64,000 nt of DNA, from contig PYIU01000009.1 of the NCBI GenBank assembly GCA_003415625.1, positions 1,550,001 to 1,614,000 on the forward strand, given 5' to 3'. The position numbers and the translations under genes are program-made. The DNA is from Aquanectria penicillioides (lineage: Eukaryota; Ascomycota; Sordariomycetes; Hypocreales; Nectriaceae). Below the pieces are notes generated by a model, which saw nothing but the letters and a program-made list of their open reading frames with translations, was not told the DNA's origin and made no database searches. Each line of letters starts with the position of its first letter. The stretch's first letter is position 1. Positions 33,754 through 46,419 of the stretch are shown here, piece by piece.

Positions 33754-36438
33754 ATGGCTGATCCTGTCGACGACAAAAAAGGCTTCTGGGGCGGCCTGCT
33801 CCGTCGAGCTAGTGTCTCCAGGAAGAACTCAACCAAACTGCCGGTTCGTATTTGCCCCTCCGACTCAGACTTCGCTGAATCTCGTTGACCTGTCGCCTTG
33901 CGCTTTACCCCCTCTAGGCCAAGGAACAACCTTTACGCCGCCTCGTGAGCGAAAGCGAGACTATATCCGTATCCAACCCAGTCTCCGACTTCGTCCCGAA
34001 CCTCCAGAAGCGCCGTCCCGGCCCCACTGATGAACCTCCGTCTCCCTCCGCCTCCGCTGTTGCCCGTCGTCGACCCCGACGGCCCCAGTTAGAGACAGAT
34101 CCGATCAGGCCAACCGGCTTACAGGCCAAGAAGCCCGCCGCCGCCAACGGCCGCTTTTTTCGTTCCCCTGGGCCCACGTCGTCATGGCCGCCCAGCGGCA
34201 TGTCTAGCAGCGAGGAGCTACCTCCCCAACATGCTTTGGAGCTCATCGCCCGAGGCGCTCCTTCTCACAAGGGCCACAAGCGTCCTGTCCCCCATGCCGC
34301 CGAAAACTTCTATGCCATCTACACGACCACTGAAGGCAACCGCCATGAAGGAACCGACGCCGCCAACCTCCACGACGGAATGACCCAGTTCATGACTCTC
34401 CGAATGATCAGCCACGGGCGTCCTAAGCAACCCTGGGAAACGCTCGAACAACCCAGCTACGGTTTCTACTTTGGACACCTCTCAGGTACAATTACCCTCA
34501 ATGGATGGGCTTCCATGGCCAGCATCCTGCCGCCTCCCATCGCCCTCCGCGACTCAGGAGTCCAGCCCCGGCCCATGGATCTCGAGCGCATTTTTGAGCG
34601 CCTGCAAGAGCTGCGATTCGGAATCGAAGATGATGACGAGACTCTGCTTTACCGAATTCTTTACAAACGTATCTTGCGCGACCCGGATAAGATCCTCAAC
34701 CCCCATCGCACTCTGGACAGGCAAATCACCGATTTGATCCTGGTTCTCTCACGCCCAGATTGGATCGACTTTACGAACCCCAGGAACCAGGTCGCAACCC
34801 GCTTCATCTTCGACAATGGTGAGGACAATCGAGAAATGTACCGAAAGTTCTTCCATCAACTTCTACTCAGCCTTGAACTCGATTTGCGCATTCAGTCTCA
34901 GCAGCACGGGGACTGGGCTAAAGAGAAGCTGATCCAGCAGATTCCCCCAACGATCCAGTGGAACTTGGCTCTGGCCCGCAGGTGGCAGGAATATGTCCGT
35001 GTCGACGACTATGGCAAGACGCCTGATGATAGTAAGTGGTGACTCTTGACGTCGAGATGTAAGGTGAACATGTTTGTAACCTATATTCGCAGTTCTTCTT
35101 CGCTATAAACTCAAGAAGCGACAGATCAAGATGCTCAAACGTTTTGCGCAGATGATGAAGTGGCCTAATTTGGGTGACACGCTCGACAATATGAAGCAAA
35201 AGGACTCGGAGATGGCGCTGGACGAGGTCAGCTCGGATGCATTTGCATTTTTCAGTGGCCTAGTCCTACCAGGGGTAAGTTTCAATCAATAATCCGAGTA
35301 TGACGAGCTTGTTGAGTACAACATTCTGACTGGTCCAAAGCCAACATTCCCATTCCTCATAATGAACACGCTTCTGGACCTGGATCCTGACAACGCCACT
35401 GACGACTTGGCGCTTCTTTCACATGTCCATCCCCATTGTGGCTTCCAGTACCGCAATAGCTATACGTATTGGTCCTCTGGCTGTATTGTAGGGAAGGTTT
35501 TGGCACCAACCTGCCACTCGGTGGCCGGATGGGTGGGTCCAGCTCGCCCTACATCTGATCTCGCTCGATCTCAGATTGCGCGAATCCGGAGCCGACGACC
35601 GAAGCAGCGGATGGGGCCCGAGGACGTCGAGTCTATGAGCGAACGATCCGACCCACTAGGTCCCCCAGCTGAGGTGTATCCTGTTGACGAGTACCACATA
35701 GTGGCTCCTAAAGGCATTGACGATGCCGTGGACACGGTACGAATTGAGTTGCTTAGCCTCAAGCCAGCGGATCGACCAGAGGATGCAGCAGCAGCTGGGG
35801 GAGCACCACGGTTATACGACGCAACAGTGCAATTTGCAATCGACGGGGTTTCGTGGCCGTTGCGACTTATGTACGATGTGTCGTTTCTGGCAGCGTGGCC
35901 ATGCTCCGATGGGCCCCATCCGCTCTTCTTTGATTATGTTTACACATCCATCCGCGTAGATTCGATTGTGGGGGTGCGTGACTGGGGCGGTCTCTATGGA
36001 GGGCCCCCAATACACAGCGTTCGATCAAGCCCCGGTCCGGGTATGATGAGGGGGCCTTACCGAGACATGTTCAGCCAGAGTTTTGGTCACACGCAGACCA
36101 ATGGGCATAGTTTCTTCGGCAATGGCGCCGACGAGGAGGACGAAGATGACGATGAGAAAGTGCTCGTGGTTGAAGCCTTTGGTGTCCGAGACAACGAGGT
36201 ACTGGCACGAGCGTGGTGTTCACACTGGGGACTCAGCGCCGTAGTGGCCGACATTCGCAAGACCTGGTAAGTTCACTTTCTGACATCTATTGAGGCGGTT
36301 TCCCCGTGTTCCCGCTTTTCGGCCGCTGCAGGCACGCTAACGCATAACAGTATGGCATGCGCCATCCGAGAAGCATATGCGGCAACGCTGACGGTGGTGA
36401 TTCTGGTGGAGGGGCAAGAATTCTCCAGTGATGAATAA
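33754..36438 (+). CDS. Uncharacterised fungal protein, 799 residues
   Basis: I do not recognise a named family. Five exons: 33754-33843, 33918-35031, 35093-35274, 35341-36266 and 36351-36438, with introns of 74, 61, 66 and 84 nt. All junctions keep the frame and the reading is open for 800 codons, so the gene is real. The N-terminus, MADPVDDKKGFWGGLLRRAS, is basic and could be a targeting or modification region. Residues about 30-150 are Pro/Ser/Arg-rich and disordered. About 170-480 is a dense mixed-helix region with PMDLERIFERLQELRFGIED, NREMYRKFFHQLLLSLELDL and RYKLKKRQIKMLKRFAQMMK. A long region follows containing HCGFQYRNSYTYWSSGCIVG. The last part has an acidic stretch (DEEDEDDDEKV) before a conserved-looking end. 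No membrane segment or catalytic motif is evident. The first donor (GTTCGT) is weak. Confidence 0.82.
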
Positions 36439-39400
36439 CGACAGTCCATGAAGTTACGGTAATTTCTTTTTCTTCTTCTTCTTTTTTTTTTTTAATCACT
36501 CGCGCAATACGAGGGTTGGGTACGATAAGGGTTCTAGTGCGGAAGAGCAAGATAACACGGATCAGCCACATGGCGTGGCATCACATGAGAGGAAACAGCA
36601 TGCACGAGAACGATGCATTGTCCGAGTTGACGGCGCTAAACAAAGGGGTTGGTCAGAAAGGGAAATTGAGGGGTATGCTGGGACATCGAAAGAGCTATTT
36701 TGTCAATGGATGTATCCTTACATAGAATTAGACATGTCGTGGTGGACAAGCCGGGCGTGGAGCTGACAAAAGAAAGCATTTCTTTACCTGGTGTTGTGTC
36801 TGGAGATGAGACAGCCAATCGACAACCCTGCGGGCCAGACCTAGTCATGAGGACGAAAACCCGCTGCGCCATAATTGCGCTGCACTACGCCGGTGCTATT
36901 GGAATTGCGATGATATCTACCTTACATAGGTAACACACCAATTAATTGTATGTAAACCTGGACGCCGAGATGCGACGGGCGTGGTGTCGCTGGCTCGGGT
37001 CTCGAAGCGATATGCGACGAGCGCCGAGATTTTTCAACACCATAACTATGGGAGGGATTGGGTGTCTCGGTGGACATCCAGGTGAAGAGTCAGCTAGTTT
37101 ACCATTGGCCAATGGCTTATAGTGAAGCCAATGCTTGATGGGTACGGATGGACCGGATCTGGAAGCCCGAAGCCGAAGCTCTGGGACATGCCCATGCCCG
37201 GATGCAGCACCCCGGCCCACTGTGGAGGCATCTCAAGGGCTTGTGCTGCATCTACCAAGTGGACTCCCCTGTATGCTGGATGGCAGCATGGCAAACAACC
37301 TCAAAGAGAATGTTGGGAGCGTGAATAGTCAGGTACGCGTTAAACTCGAGGCTGTTGGAGAAACCGGCATGGCACATCCACCTATCGTCATTTCAACTCC
37401 CTCTTCGGCTACAGAGTTACAGGTACAACAACCGGTTAACGCCAAGGAGGGGATGAGCGCAGGATGAGTGTTCAACAACAGTCAAACCCCGGCCACCATT
37501 TTTTTTTAGAGGTCATCTGAACATGATGGAGTTTCGTGTGCCCGCTGATGCACGCAGCCACGGCAGGGGCGACGACAACACCAACGCAACGCCACCTCAT
37601 CTCTCACGATGGCTGCAGATACAATGGATGTGAATCGATTATGGAAGTTGTGGCAAGCTGACCGGCCGGAGGTGAGCGGAGGGACAGCGGTGAGAGGACA
37701 AGTGTGGAGAGCCGGAAGCTAGCGGGGCAGTGGTGGTGCAGATGCAGTTGTGCTGCGGTGGCCGATCACTGTGAGCCGTGAGTCGCGCGCGTCGAGAAGC
37801 TGCAGTTTTTTGGGGGGCTGGACTAGCTCGGTACTCGGGTGTAATTGTAGGGAGTTGCACCGGGAACAATACGACTCACCAAGTTGAGTGAGGGCGAGAC
37901 AATGGTGGGTGACAGTTTCTTGATGGTGGCGTTGGTTTCAAAGGATTGGCTGATGAAATGCGAAGAGAGGGAAGAGACCGACTAGTGCCGGAGTTGTGTG
38001 TGGGTGTGTGTGATGAGAGAGGGAATCAAAATGACATGCAGTTTCCTAGGTAGGTCGATTTTTTCCCTTCCTCGCTTTTAGTTCTCTTGGATCGTTATGG
38101 AACCACGGTGATTGGTGTTACTGTTTTGCTGAACGGGAAAGAGCGACATGGGGGGATAGGTCATCCGGTCAGTTGCAGACTTGCAGACTTGCAGTTGCCC
38201 CTGTATCGACATGTACCCAAAATCTGTTGATCGCCCACTCCGCCGTGCTCGGCGAAGGCCGCCTGGTGCTTGGTACCAACGATTCCACTGGCGAGAGAGT
38301 TTTGCGCTTCTCCAGTAATCTGGCAATGTTTCTTCGCCATCGTCTTGGCCACGACTATCGACTCGCCGTCTCCGTGGCCATCCCATAGATCCATACTCCA
38401 TCGGTAGGAAGATCTTGGTCCATCATGACAATGTCATTAGCCCACCGCGGTGCTTGTCCACAAATGATTTAGCTGCATCGGGGCTTGATAGCCAGTTGCC
38501 CACTTCCCCCTAGACGCATCCTTTGTCAGATGGATCCATCGACCTCGCTCAACATCTTCCAGGCAGCAGGATTTCCGAGATGGACGGCGGCCAAACGGCT
38601 CAAAGCCAAGCAAAAATTTGCGCCCTCACAGGGTCTTGTCTGTTTTGCCTGTGGGGAAGACGAGGCATGTGTCAACATCTAGACCGGAAACACGGGGGCC
38701 CGGATTCAACACCACAGGTTGAATCACCAACCTCAACGCCCAATATCCCTCGAGACGAGGACCGGGTATCGCCAATTGAGCGCAACTCTTTCACCTTCCT
38801 CGGGAGCCCCTAGCTTCCCCTCATGACACCCCCAAAAAGAGCCCACTCAGGTGGATCTCGCAGTGATTTAGCGTCTTCCGGGACCAGCTCAAGCACTGTC
38901 CATCGTCTCGCCACCCCTCCATGTTTGTTTTATCGCAAGCTCCCAGAGCCTCCAATTCCCGAGCTCCCGGCCCTGGAGGCGGCTGTCTAGCTTAACGGCA
39001 CGCCCCCTCCCTTGTCTTAGCTACCCTCGTTGTGAGCTTTTCGAGCCCCGTGCCCCGTGCCCCATACAATGCCCCGCCAAAAAGTTGGTGGATAGTGGGG
39101 GTCGCATGCAATGGCAAACGGCAGTAAGCTCCTCGGGTTTGGGTAGTTTGGCACCAGTGCCCACGATATCGATGCCAAACTCCGTTCAGTCAGTCACTGT
39201 GTATAGTGTGTGGGCATCTAGCTCGGTCAAGGGGCTCCTTTCCTACCTCTCCTCTCCTTACTCGGCATTGGGCCTCTTCCTCTCTTCTCTTCTCTTCTCT
39301 TCTCTTCTCTTCTCTCTCTCTCTCTCTCTCTCTCTCACGCGCTCTCACACGCCTCATCGTCTCAATCTCTTGTCGTTTGAGCACAAGGCGGTCGCCTCAT

Positions 39401-39735
39401 CTGCACTCCCACAGGCACAGAAGCTCCCGATACGGCCTCCTGCACACCCTCCCACACCCCGAGTCCTCCATCCATCGCGGGGTGACACCCTCTCCATCTC
39501 TTCCTGTTTGGGAATCAGCCTCGACGCCCCGAGAGGCACAGAGTTTCGGCAAAAAAGCAACGTCTTGACTGCACCCCCCCGACCTCCCACCATGTTCTCA
39601 TACAACAAGCCCATCAAGGCTCTGGAGTGAGTCCTCTCGCAGTCCTCCTTTCGTTCTCACCCTCTCATCTCTCTTCTTCGCCCTTACACTTGGTCCGTTT
39701 CTACAGGCAATTCCGCTGACCAGACCTCTCTCACT
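36439..39735. other. Intergenic between the 799-residue gene and the FGGY kinase
   Basis: No gene seen in 3.3 kb. There is a TTC/T tract at about 36464-36493 and a TCTTC/TC microsatellite near the 3' end. Just before the kinase, an ATG at 39592 opens a 12-codon frame that can also be read through a small intron; this is a possible upstream ORF rather than the kinase start. Confidence 0.5.
39283..39338. repeat. (TCTTC)n plus (TC)n compound microsatellite
   Basis: About six TCTTC units followed by about twelve TC units, roughly 400 bases upstream of the FGGY kinase start. It is pyrimidine-rich and may coincide with the promoter. Confidence 0.9.
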
Positions 39736-41803
39736 ATGGACAGGCCCCAGAACGTTTTGGTATGTCGTCCAGATCTCGATTTCCACATGCTACGATCGCC
39801 TTGGCGAGCTCTACGCTCCATCATGAGAGCTATGGCTGTGATGCGATCGGTCCCCCGAAGATTACCTTAGCTAACACAATTCGCCGGCGCAGGACCACTA
39901 CATCGGTGTCGATGTCGGAACGGGCTCTGCCCGCGCCTGTATCATCGACGAGACTGGTGATATCAAAGCCTTGGCCTCCGAGAACATCAAGTTGTGGCAG
40001 CCCGAGACTGGTTACTATGTGCGATACCACCTACCGACATCCAGGCCTTCTCATTAATACGGTATCTAGGAGCAATCCACCACAGACATTTGGCAATGCA
40101 TCTGCGAATGTGTTCGTCGTGTTGTCAGCGAATCTGCCGTTGACCCAGCCACAATCAAGGGAATTGGCTTCGATGCGACCTGTTCCCTTGCCGTCTTCAC
40201 CCACGACACCGACGAGCCCATGCCTGTCACTGGCCCCGACTTCAAGAATGACGGAAATGACCGCAACGTCATCCTCTGGCTTGACCACAGACCCGTCGCT
40301 GAGACAGAAAAGATCAACGCCACTGACCACAAGTTGCTCAAGTATGTTGGCGGCAAGATGAGCATTGAGATGGAGATTCCCAAGGTTCTCTGGCTCAAGA
40401 ACCATATGCCTCCCGAGGTCTTTGAGCGGTCCAAGTTTTACGACCTTGCTGATGCTCTGACTCACCTGGCCACTGGGAACGAATCTCGCAGCTACTGCAG
40501 CGTTGTTTGTAAGCAAGGGTTCGTCCCAGTTGGTGTTGATGGTAGTGTCAAGGGCTGGCAGGAGGACTTTTACCACGAGATTGGTCTGAGCGAACTTGTG
40601 AATGACGATTTCAAGCGCATGGGTGGCGTTAATGGGGTGGTGAGCCTATTTCTTTGCATTTCTACTCCGTGCTATCTCCCCTACTGCGCGGATATTTCAA
40701 GTCAAGGATGAGCTAATTGAGATCTCTAGAACGGAACCTATGCCAGTGCTGGCGAACCTGTCGGTACCCTGAGCCGGCAAGCTGCTTACCAGCTGGGCCT
40801 CCCTATGGGTATCCCTGTCGGAAGCGGTGTCATTGATGCGTATGCCGGCTGGATCGGAACCGTTGGCGCCAAGGTTGATCTTGGTGATGATGAGCTCAAC
40901 GCCAATGTGCCTCACAACGATCTTTCTCAGGCCTTTACCCGTCTTGCCGCAGTTGCCGGCACTTCTACTTGCCATTTGGCTCTTTCCAAGGAACCAGTAT
41001 TCGTGGACGGTGTCTGGGGACCTTATCGTGATGTCCTATTGCCCGAGTTCTGGATGGCCGAGGGTGGCCAGTCAGCAACTGGCGAGCTTCTCAGGCACAT
41101 GCTTGACATTCACCCGGCGTACACTGAGACTTGCGCTCTAGCAAAGGCCGAGGACAAGCACATATATGACTTCCTGAACGCCCACTTGGAATATCTGGCC
41201 GAGAAAAACAATGCTCCTTCCGTCTCATACTTGGGCCGTCACCACTTCTTCTACGGCGACCTGTGGGGCAACCGATCTCCCATCGCTGACCCCAACATGA
41301 AGGGTTGCATGATTGGCCTTGACAGTGACAAGAGCACCGATAACATGGCTCTCTGGTACTACGCCACCATGGAGTTCATTGCCATGCAAACGCGCCAGAT
41401 TATTGAGCGTATGAACAACGCTGGCCATGAAATCTCGTCTATTTTCATGTCCGGTTCTCAGTGCCAGAATCCCATCCTCATGTCCCTCCTGGCCACCACT
41501 TGTAACATGCCTGTGCTCATCCCGCGGTACGTCAACGCCGCAGTCGTCCACGGGGCGGCCATGCTTGGTGCCAAGGCGGCTAGTCACCACAAAGAAGATG
41601 GAAGTGAGCCCGAGACCCTGTGGGATATCATGGATCGCATGAGCAAGCGAGGTCGTCTGGTTGAACCCAATGGTGATCCTGGTGAGAAGTCTTTGCTCGA
41701 TGCCAAGTATGAGGTGTTCCTAGACATGTGCCAGACTCAGCAGGAGTACAGAAGCAAGGTGGACAAGGCCATTGCTACCTGGGGTGCCGAGTTTGGCAAT
41801 TGA
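39736..41803 (+). CDS. FGGY-family carbohydrate (pentulose) kinase
   Basis: Predicted 597-residue kinase of the FGGY group that includes yeast YDR109C and human FGGY, thought to phosphorylate ribulose-type sugars as metabolite repair or pentose entry. Exons: 39736-39759, 39893-40018, 40070-40639 and 40730-41803, with introns of 133, 51 and 90 nt. Seen: phosphate-binding motif YIGVDVGTGSARACIID; GIGFDATCSLAVF; the sugar-binding ILWLDHRPVAE; GSGVIDAYAGWIGTVGA, with the likely catalytic Asp; and the adenosine-site motif FMSGSQCQNPILMSLLAT followed by the signature AAVVHGAAMLGAKAA. The start MDRPQNVL matches fungal relatives in length. An earlier ATG at 39592 cannot be joined in frame. The exact substrate cannot be told from sequence. 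Confidence 0.92.
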
Positions 41804-42306
41804 GAGAGCTCTGAAGCGGCTGGTCAAACAATTGGCATCCAAGTCAAGTCTTGAGATATAATGGTAATGAGCGTAGATTGATCTAGAATAAGCGGGTTCG
41901 GTAAAAAATATATATATAGAGAGAGGATTATTTTCCGATTTAAATTAAATCTGCCGCGCATTTGATTATTTGCTCCTTTCAGACTCGTAATAGTGATTCA
42001 GAATCTCATTGACACTGATAAACGTGGTGTTGGAACAATGGTCCCATTCAGGGTGGACTTTTGCCTGGCGTTGCCTGGCAGCGTTCCGCGACTTTGATTG
42101 GCCCAAGCTTCCAACCCAAACATCCCAGCCTTGCTCCCGTCCCAAAATTCTAGACTGAGGCGCGCCGACCAGCTCTCGTCCGTCCACCGACCTTTCCCCC
42201 TTCATCTTTGCGAAGGCAGTCAAGACTCCGTCTGCACTGCAGTTCGCTCTCCCCATCCTCGCTCGCTTGGTTACGCGGCTGCCGCGCCCAATCACTCGCA
42301 CTCACC
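41804..42306. other. Intergenic between FGGY kinase and NIC96
   Basis: An AT-rich 3' flank (TATATATA near 41909-41918) is followed by a C/T-rich NIC96 leader. Nothing else seen. Confidence 0.6.
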
Positions 42307-45300
42307 ATGTCACTCTTCGGGCAGTCGACCAACACGTCCGGCGGGCTTGGAGGCTCGCTGTTTGGCGGCGGAAACACGAACAAGCCCAGCGGTGGACTTT
42401 TTGGCCAGTCGACAACCCAGAATCAGCCAGGCGCAACCGCAGGCGGCGGTCTCTTCGGCCAGTCGACAACCCAGAATCAACAGGCCGGCACGACTGGAGG
42501 TGGCCTCTTTGGTCAGGCGACGATGCAGAATCAGCAGAGCGGTACCACGGGAGGAGGATTGTTTGGAGGACTTGGCGCGAACAAACCTGCCACTGGCGGT
42601 CTTTTTGGACAGCAGCAGCAGAACCAGACCCAGGGCGCCGCGACAGCAGGTGGATTGTTCGGGCAGTCCACTGCTCAGCAACCTGCCGCGACTAGCACTG
42701 GTCTCTTCGGCCAGCCAGCTCAGAGCACACCAACCACCGCCAACACTGGTTTGTTCGGCAACCAGCAGACTCAGCAGAAGCCCTCGCTCTTTGGCGCCTC
42801 GACCCTTCAGCCTGCCACGGCCGGACTATCGGCGGCGAAACCCTCTCTATTCGGCCCTGCGATGAATACCATGAATGCCCAACAGCAGCCTCAACAGAAC
42901 ACAGGCTCCATCTTGGGAGGAACTACCTTGGGTGCCAGCACCTTGGGGGGTAGTCTATTCGCAAGCCAGGCTCCCAATGGACAGGCTCAAACCCAGTCAC
43001 AGCCCGCGGGCGCTTACTTTGACAGCCTCTTCGCCAAAAGCCAAAAGGCCGAGGGCAAGTCGAATATGGAGGACCTCCCCAGTCTCGAGCTTGGCCTTGG
43101 TGATCTGCGCCACCGGCTGAGGAAGCTACAATCCAAGCCCAATGAGAAGCCCTTGGACGGCAAGGCCCATTACCTCCTCGCCGCCTCCGGAGTCGACCCA
43201 GGACTGGCTGCCAAGGACCTTGGTATGCTCGACGTTCAGGGCGGACGAGTTGAGCGAGCGACACACGGCTACGCCCCAACCGAGGTTGACGTCGAGACCT
43301 ACCTATCGAATTTGCAAACGAAGACGACTTTGAGCATGATTGCTGATGGACTCGATCGATCGGTTCGCGACTTTGACAATTTCCTCGAGGACAATGTGAC
43401 GATGGAATGGGAGGCGCAACGCAAGCGAATCTATCAGCACTTTGGCATCAAGCCTCGCGAGGAGCCCACTGCCCCTGGCCGCGAATCCCAGAGTGCATTT
43501 GGCCGTTCGAGGAGGAGCAAGGCCCAGAGCTCCGCGCCCCGAGCTGGCAGAAGCAGCGTCTTGGGCAAGTCGACGCTTCAACGCTCAATCATCGGCACCC
43601 CTAGCCGAATCGGTGCTCACCAGTCCGACTTTTCAGATGTCGACCGCTCCTCTGAGTCCTCCACAATCTTGGACGGTCGTGGTTCTATCGATGACAGGGT
43701 ACTACGCGAGAGACAGGGACGACTATCCGAGAAGATCCGCACCCTTAACTCTGCTCGTCTAATGAAGCGACCCTATCCTATTCTTTCTGAGCTCGCAGCC
43801 GTGGAACAAAAGTCCCACGACCCCCATGCTCCTCACGTTGTAGAGGCTTACCTGGCCGTTATGCAGATTGTCGGCGAGGATCCTGAAGCTGAGACGACCC
43901 TCAACAATGCCACGGCCAAGGAACGCGAATTTGCAGAGATGTATCTGGATGAAAACCCCAACTCCTCCAAGTCCGTTGAGATGCGAAAGCGAATTCTCAG
44001 CGGCGCAAACAAGTTCCTCGAGAAGCAATTCCTTCGTGAGGTTGAATCGCTTATTGCCAAGCACCCGCACGAAGCGAAGCTGGGCGGTCTCCCCGACATC
44101 GTCAGCAAGATCAAGGCATACATTCGGTTGCGGTCTGCCCGCAAGGACCTTGTACCTGATAACACTGAGCTCCAGCAAGTTAGTGGAGAGTACGTTTGGG
44201 CAATAGTTTTCTATTTGCTTCGCTCCGGCCATGTCAGCGAAGCTGCCAAGTACGTCAATGACAACAGCAACCAGTTCCGAGGCATTGACAGAACATTCTC
44301 TACCTACCTAAACAACTATGCCGCTAGCGAGGACCGTCGTATTACTAACAGAAAACTCCTGGACCGATGCACGAACGAGTATATCCAGCGATCACGCAAC
44401 GCCCCAGAGAACTCGATCGATCCCTTCCGCATGGCCTGCTATAAGGTGATTGGGCGAATTGAGCTCAGCAACCGCAACTTGGAGGGATTGAACACAGACA
44501 TCAACGATTGGATTTGGTTACAGTTCAACTTGGCGAGAGAGGGCGACAAGACGATTGAGATGGCTGGCGAGTCGTACGGTCTGGCCGAGCTTCAATCTAG
44601 CATCCGCGAGATCGGTCTCAAGCACTTCCCCAAGGCCAACTCGGAAGACTCCAACGGTAGCTTTGGCATGTTCTTCTACCTGCAAGTCTTGTCGGGTATG
44701 TTTGAGGACGCCGTTGCGTACCTGTATCCCTTCTCCTACGTGGACGCTGTGCACTTTGGTTTGGCGCTCGCATTTTACGGTTTGCTTCGACCCAGCGACG
44801 CCTTGTCGTCATCCAACGACCTGCGCAGCTACAGCACCAAGAACCTACCTCAAATCAACTTTGGTCGCATGATTGGGTACTACACTCGTGACTTTAGAGC
44901 TGCGGATGTGGTATCGGCTGTGGACTATCTGACCTTGATCTGCCTCAACAGGGACTTGGACGGAGAGGCTGGTCAGCGACACGGCAGTCTCTGCCATGAG
45001 GCGCTGCGGGAGCTGGTACTGGAGACGAGGGAATTTAGCAAGTTGATTGGTGATATCCGGCCCGATGGACGACGTATCCGCGGCATCATTGAGGAGCGCG
45101 GACTTCTCATCGGCCTTGACGCCGAGGACGACTTTGTCAACACCGTGACTCTCCAAGCCGCTAGCTTTGCCGATGAGAACGGACGAACGACCGACTCGGT
45201 GCTCCTATACCACTTGGCGGGCGAGTACGATACCGTTGTGGCCATCGTCAGCCGAGCCCTTAGTGAAGCGATTTCATTGGAGATTGGAGAGGATCCCATG

Positions 45301-45929
45301 CGCTTGATGCCCGTCAAGCCTCGCGCGGGTGGTCAGGAGGCCGGGGTCGGCAGCAGCCTGAGCCTCGCAGCTATTGACGACCCTGTCGAGCTTGCCAAGA
45401 CGATGATGTCAATGTACGAGCGGGACGCAATGTTCTACAGAAGAATCCAAGATCAGAACAAGGTCGCGTGCCGAGTTCTGCTGGAGATGAGCAGCATCAA
45501 GAGCCTGGTAGAGGTCGGACAGTGGGCGCAGTGTCTCGACGTGAGTTATTTCCCGCATTTGATTAATCGACTGCAAGGCATGCATGTGCTAATAGATGAT
45601 GAATATAGAAAATCCGCAGCCTCGAAATCCTGCCATTGGATGCCGCAGGCGACGCCAGCATCATCCGAGCCTACGCATCCAAGTTCTCTGGACTGTCTCA
45701 GCCCGTGTCCATCAACGTGCCGAACCTGCTGATGTGGACTATCATCTGCTGCGTGCGACAAAAGGAGCAACTTACCAATGGACAGTTCAGCGGCAACGAG
45801 GGCACTCGACGAATGATGGTGGAGCAGCTGAAGCAAATGACCCTAGACTTGACGACATACACCAGCCAGCTTCGATACCGGTTCCCTCCGCACCTGCACG
45901 AAGCTCTGGCGAGAGCTTCGGCGGAATAA
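42307..45929 (+). CDS. NIC96: Nucleoporin NIC96/Nup93 with FG-repeat N-terminus
   Basis: Predicted 1184-residue scaffold nucleoporin of the inner pore ring. Exon 1 is 42307-45540, a 68-nt intron follows, and exon 2 is 45609-45929. Residues 1 to about 260 are rich in Gln, Thr and Gly with many GLFG/SLFG units (GGLFGQ, GSLFGG, TGLFGQ). The Nic96 part begins near residue 290 with LPSLELGLGDLRHRLRKLQS, then a helical segment and a Ser/Arg-rich linker. From about 480 to the end is the all-helical Nic96 fold, containing VVEAYLAVMQIVGEDPEAE, WIWLQFNLAREGDKTIEM, FEDAVAYLYPFSYVDAVHFG and YHLAGEYDTVVAIVSRALSE. The splice joins WAQCLD to KIRSLEILPLD. The start MSLFGQ is chosen over an in-frame ATG 99 bases upstream, whose extra 33 residues look like translated leader. 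Yeast Nic96 is shorter (839 residues) and lacks the FG block. Confidence 0.93.
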
Positions 45930-46297
45930 GCCGAGACCGAGGCCTAGACTGGAGGATGAGATGGGGTTATATACAAACGATGGCGAATTGTGTGCCTGGG
46001 TTAATTGGATGGACAATGTGGCGCCGTCGGTCTCGGAAGGGGCGGAAAGCCAGGAACTCAGAGACCAAGACAACTTTAATGAAAAAAAAAAAAGTGTGTC
46101 TCGAAGGTGTCTCGAAGGGTTAAAGAAGTTATGCAAAGACAGGGAATGTGAAGCAAGGGAATGGAAACTTGGGGCATTGTACTGTAACAGGTAGATGAAG
46201 GGTATCACTAGATGTCAAGAGTGGAAATTTTTGTTGATTGGACAATTTGGACCTCCGAATGCGTGATGAATGGGCGAGAACAAACAAATAAACAAAT

Positions 46298-46299
<2 letters not shown>

Positions 46300-46334
<35 letters not shown>
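46300..46334. repeat. (CA)n microsatellite, about 17 units
   Basis: Pure CA dinucleotide tract, preceded by AAACAAATAAACAAATAAA and followed by an interrupted CACACACA copy. It lies 370 bases after the NIC96 stop. Confidence 0.95.
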
Positions 46335-46336
<2 letters not shown>

Positions 46337-46398
46337 ACACACAGGTTATTGAAGCAAGACATTGGGACCTCGAGTTGTTCTGGTTTCTGGTCGTGGCG

Positions 46399-46419
46399 GG
46401 TACCTACCTAGGTACCTAA
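46399..46419. repeat. Short GGTACC/TACCTAGGTACC repeat
   Basis: Third occurrence of the dispersed palindromic TACCTAGGTACC unit. Confidence 0.75.
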
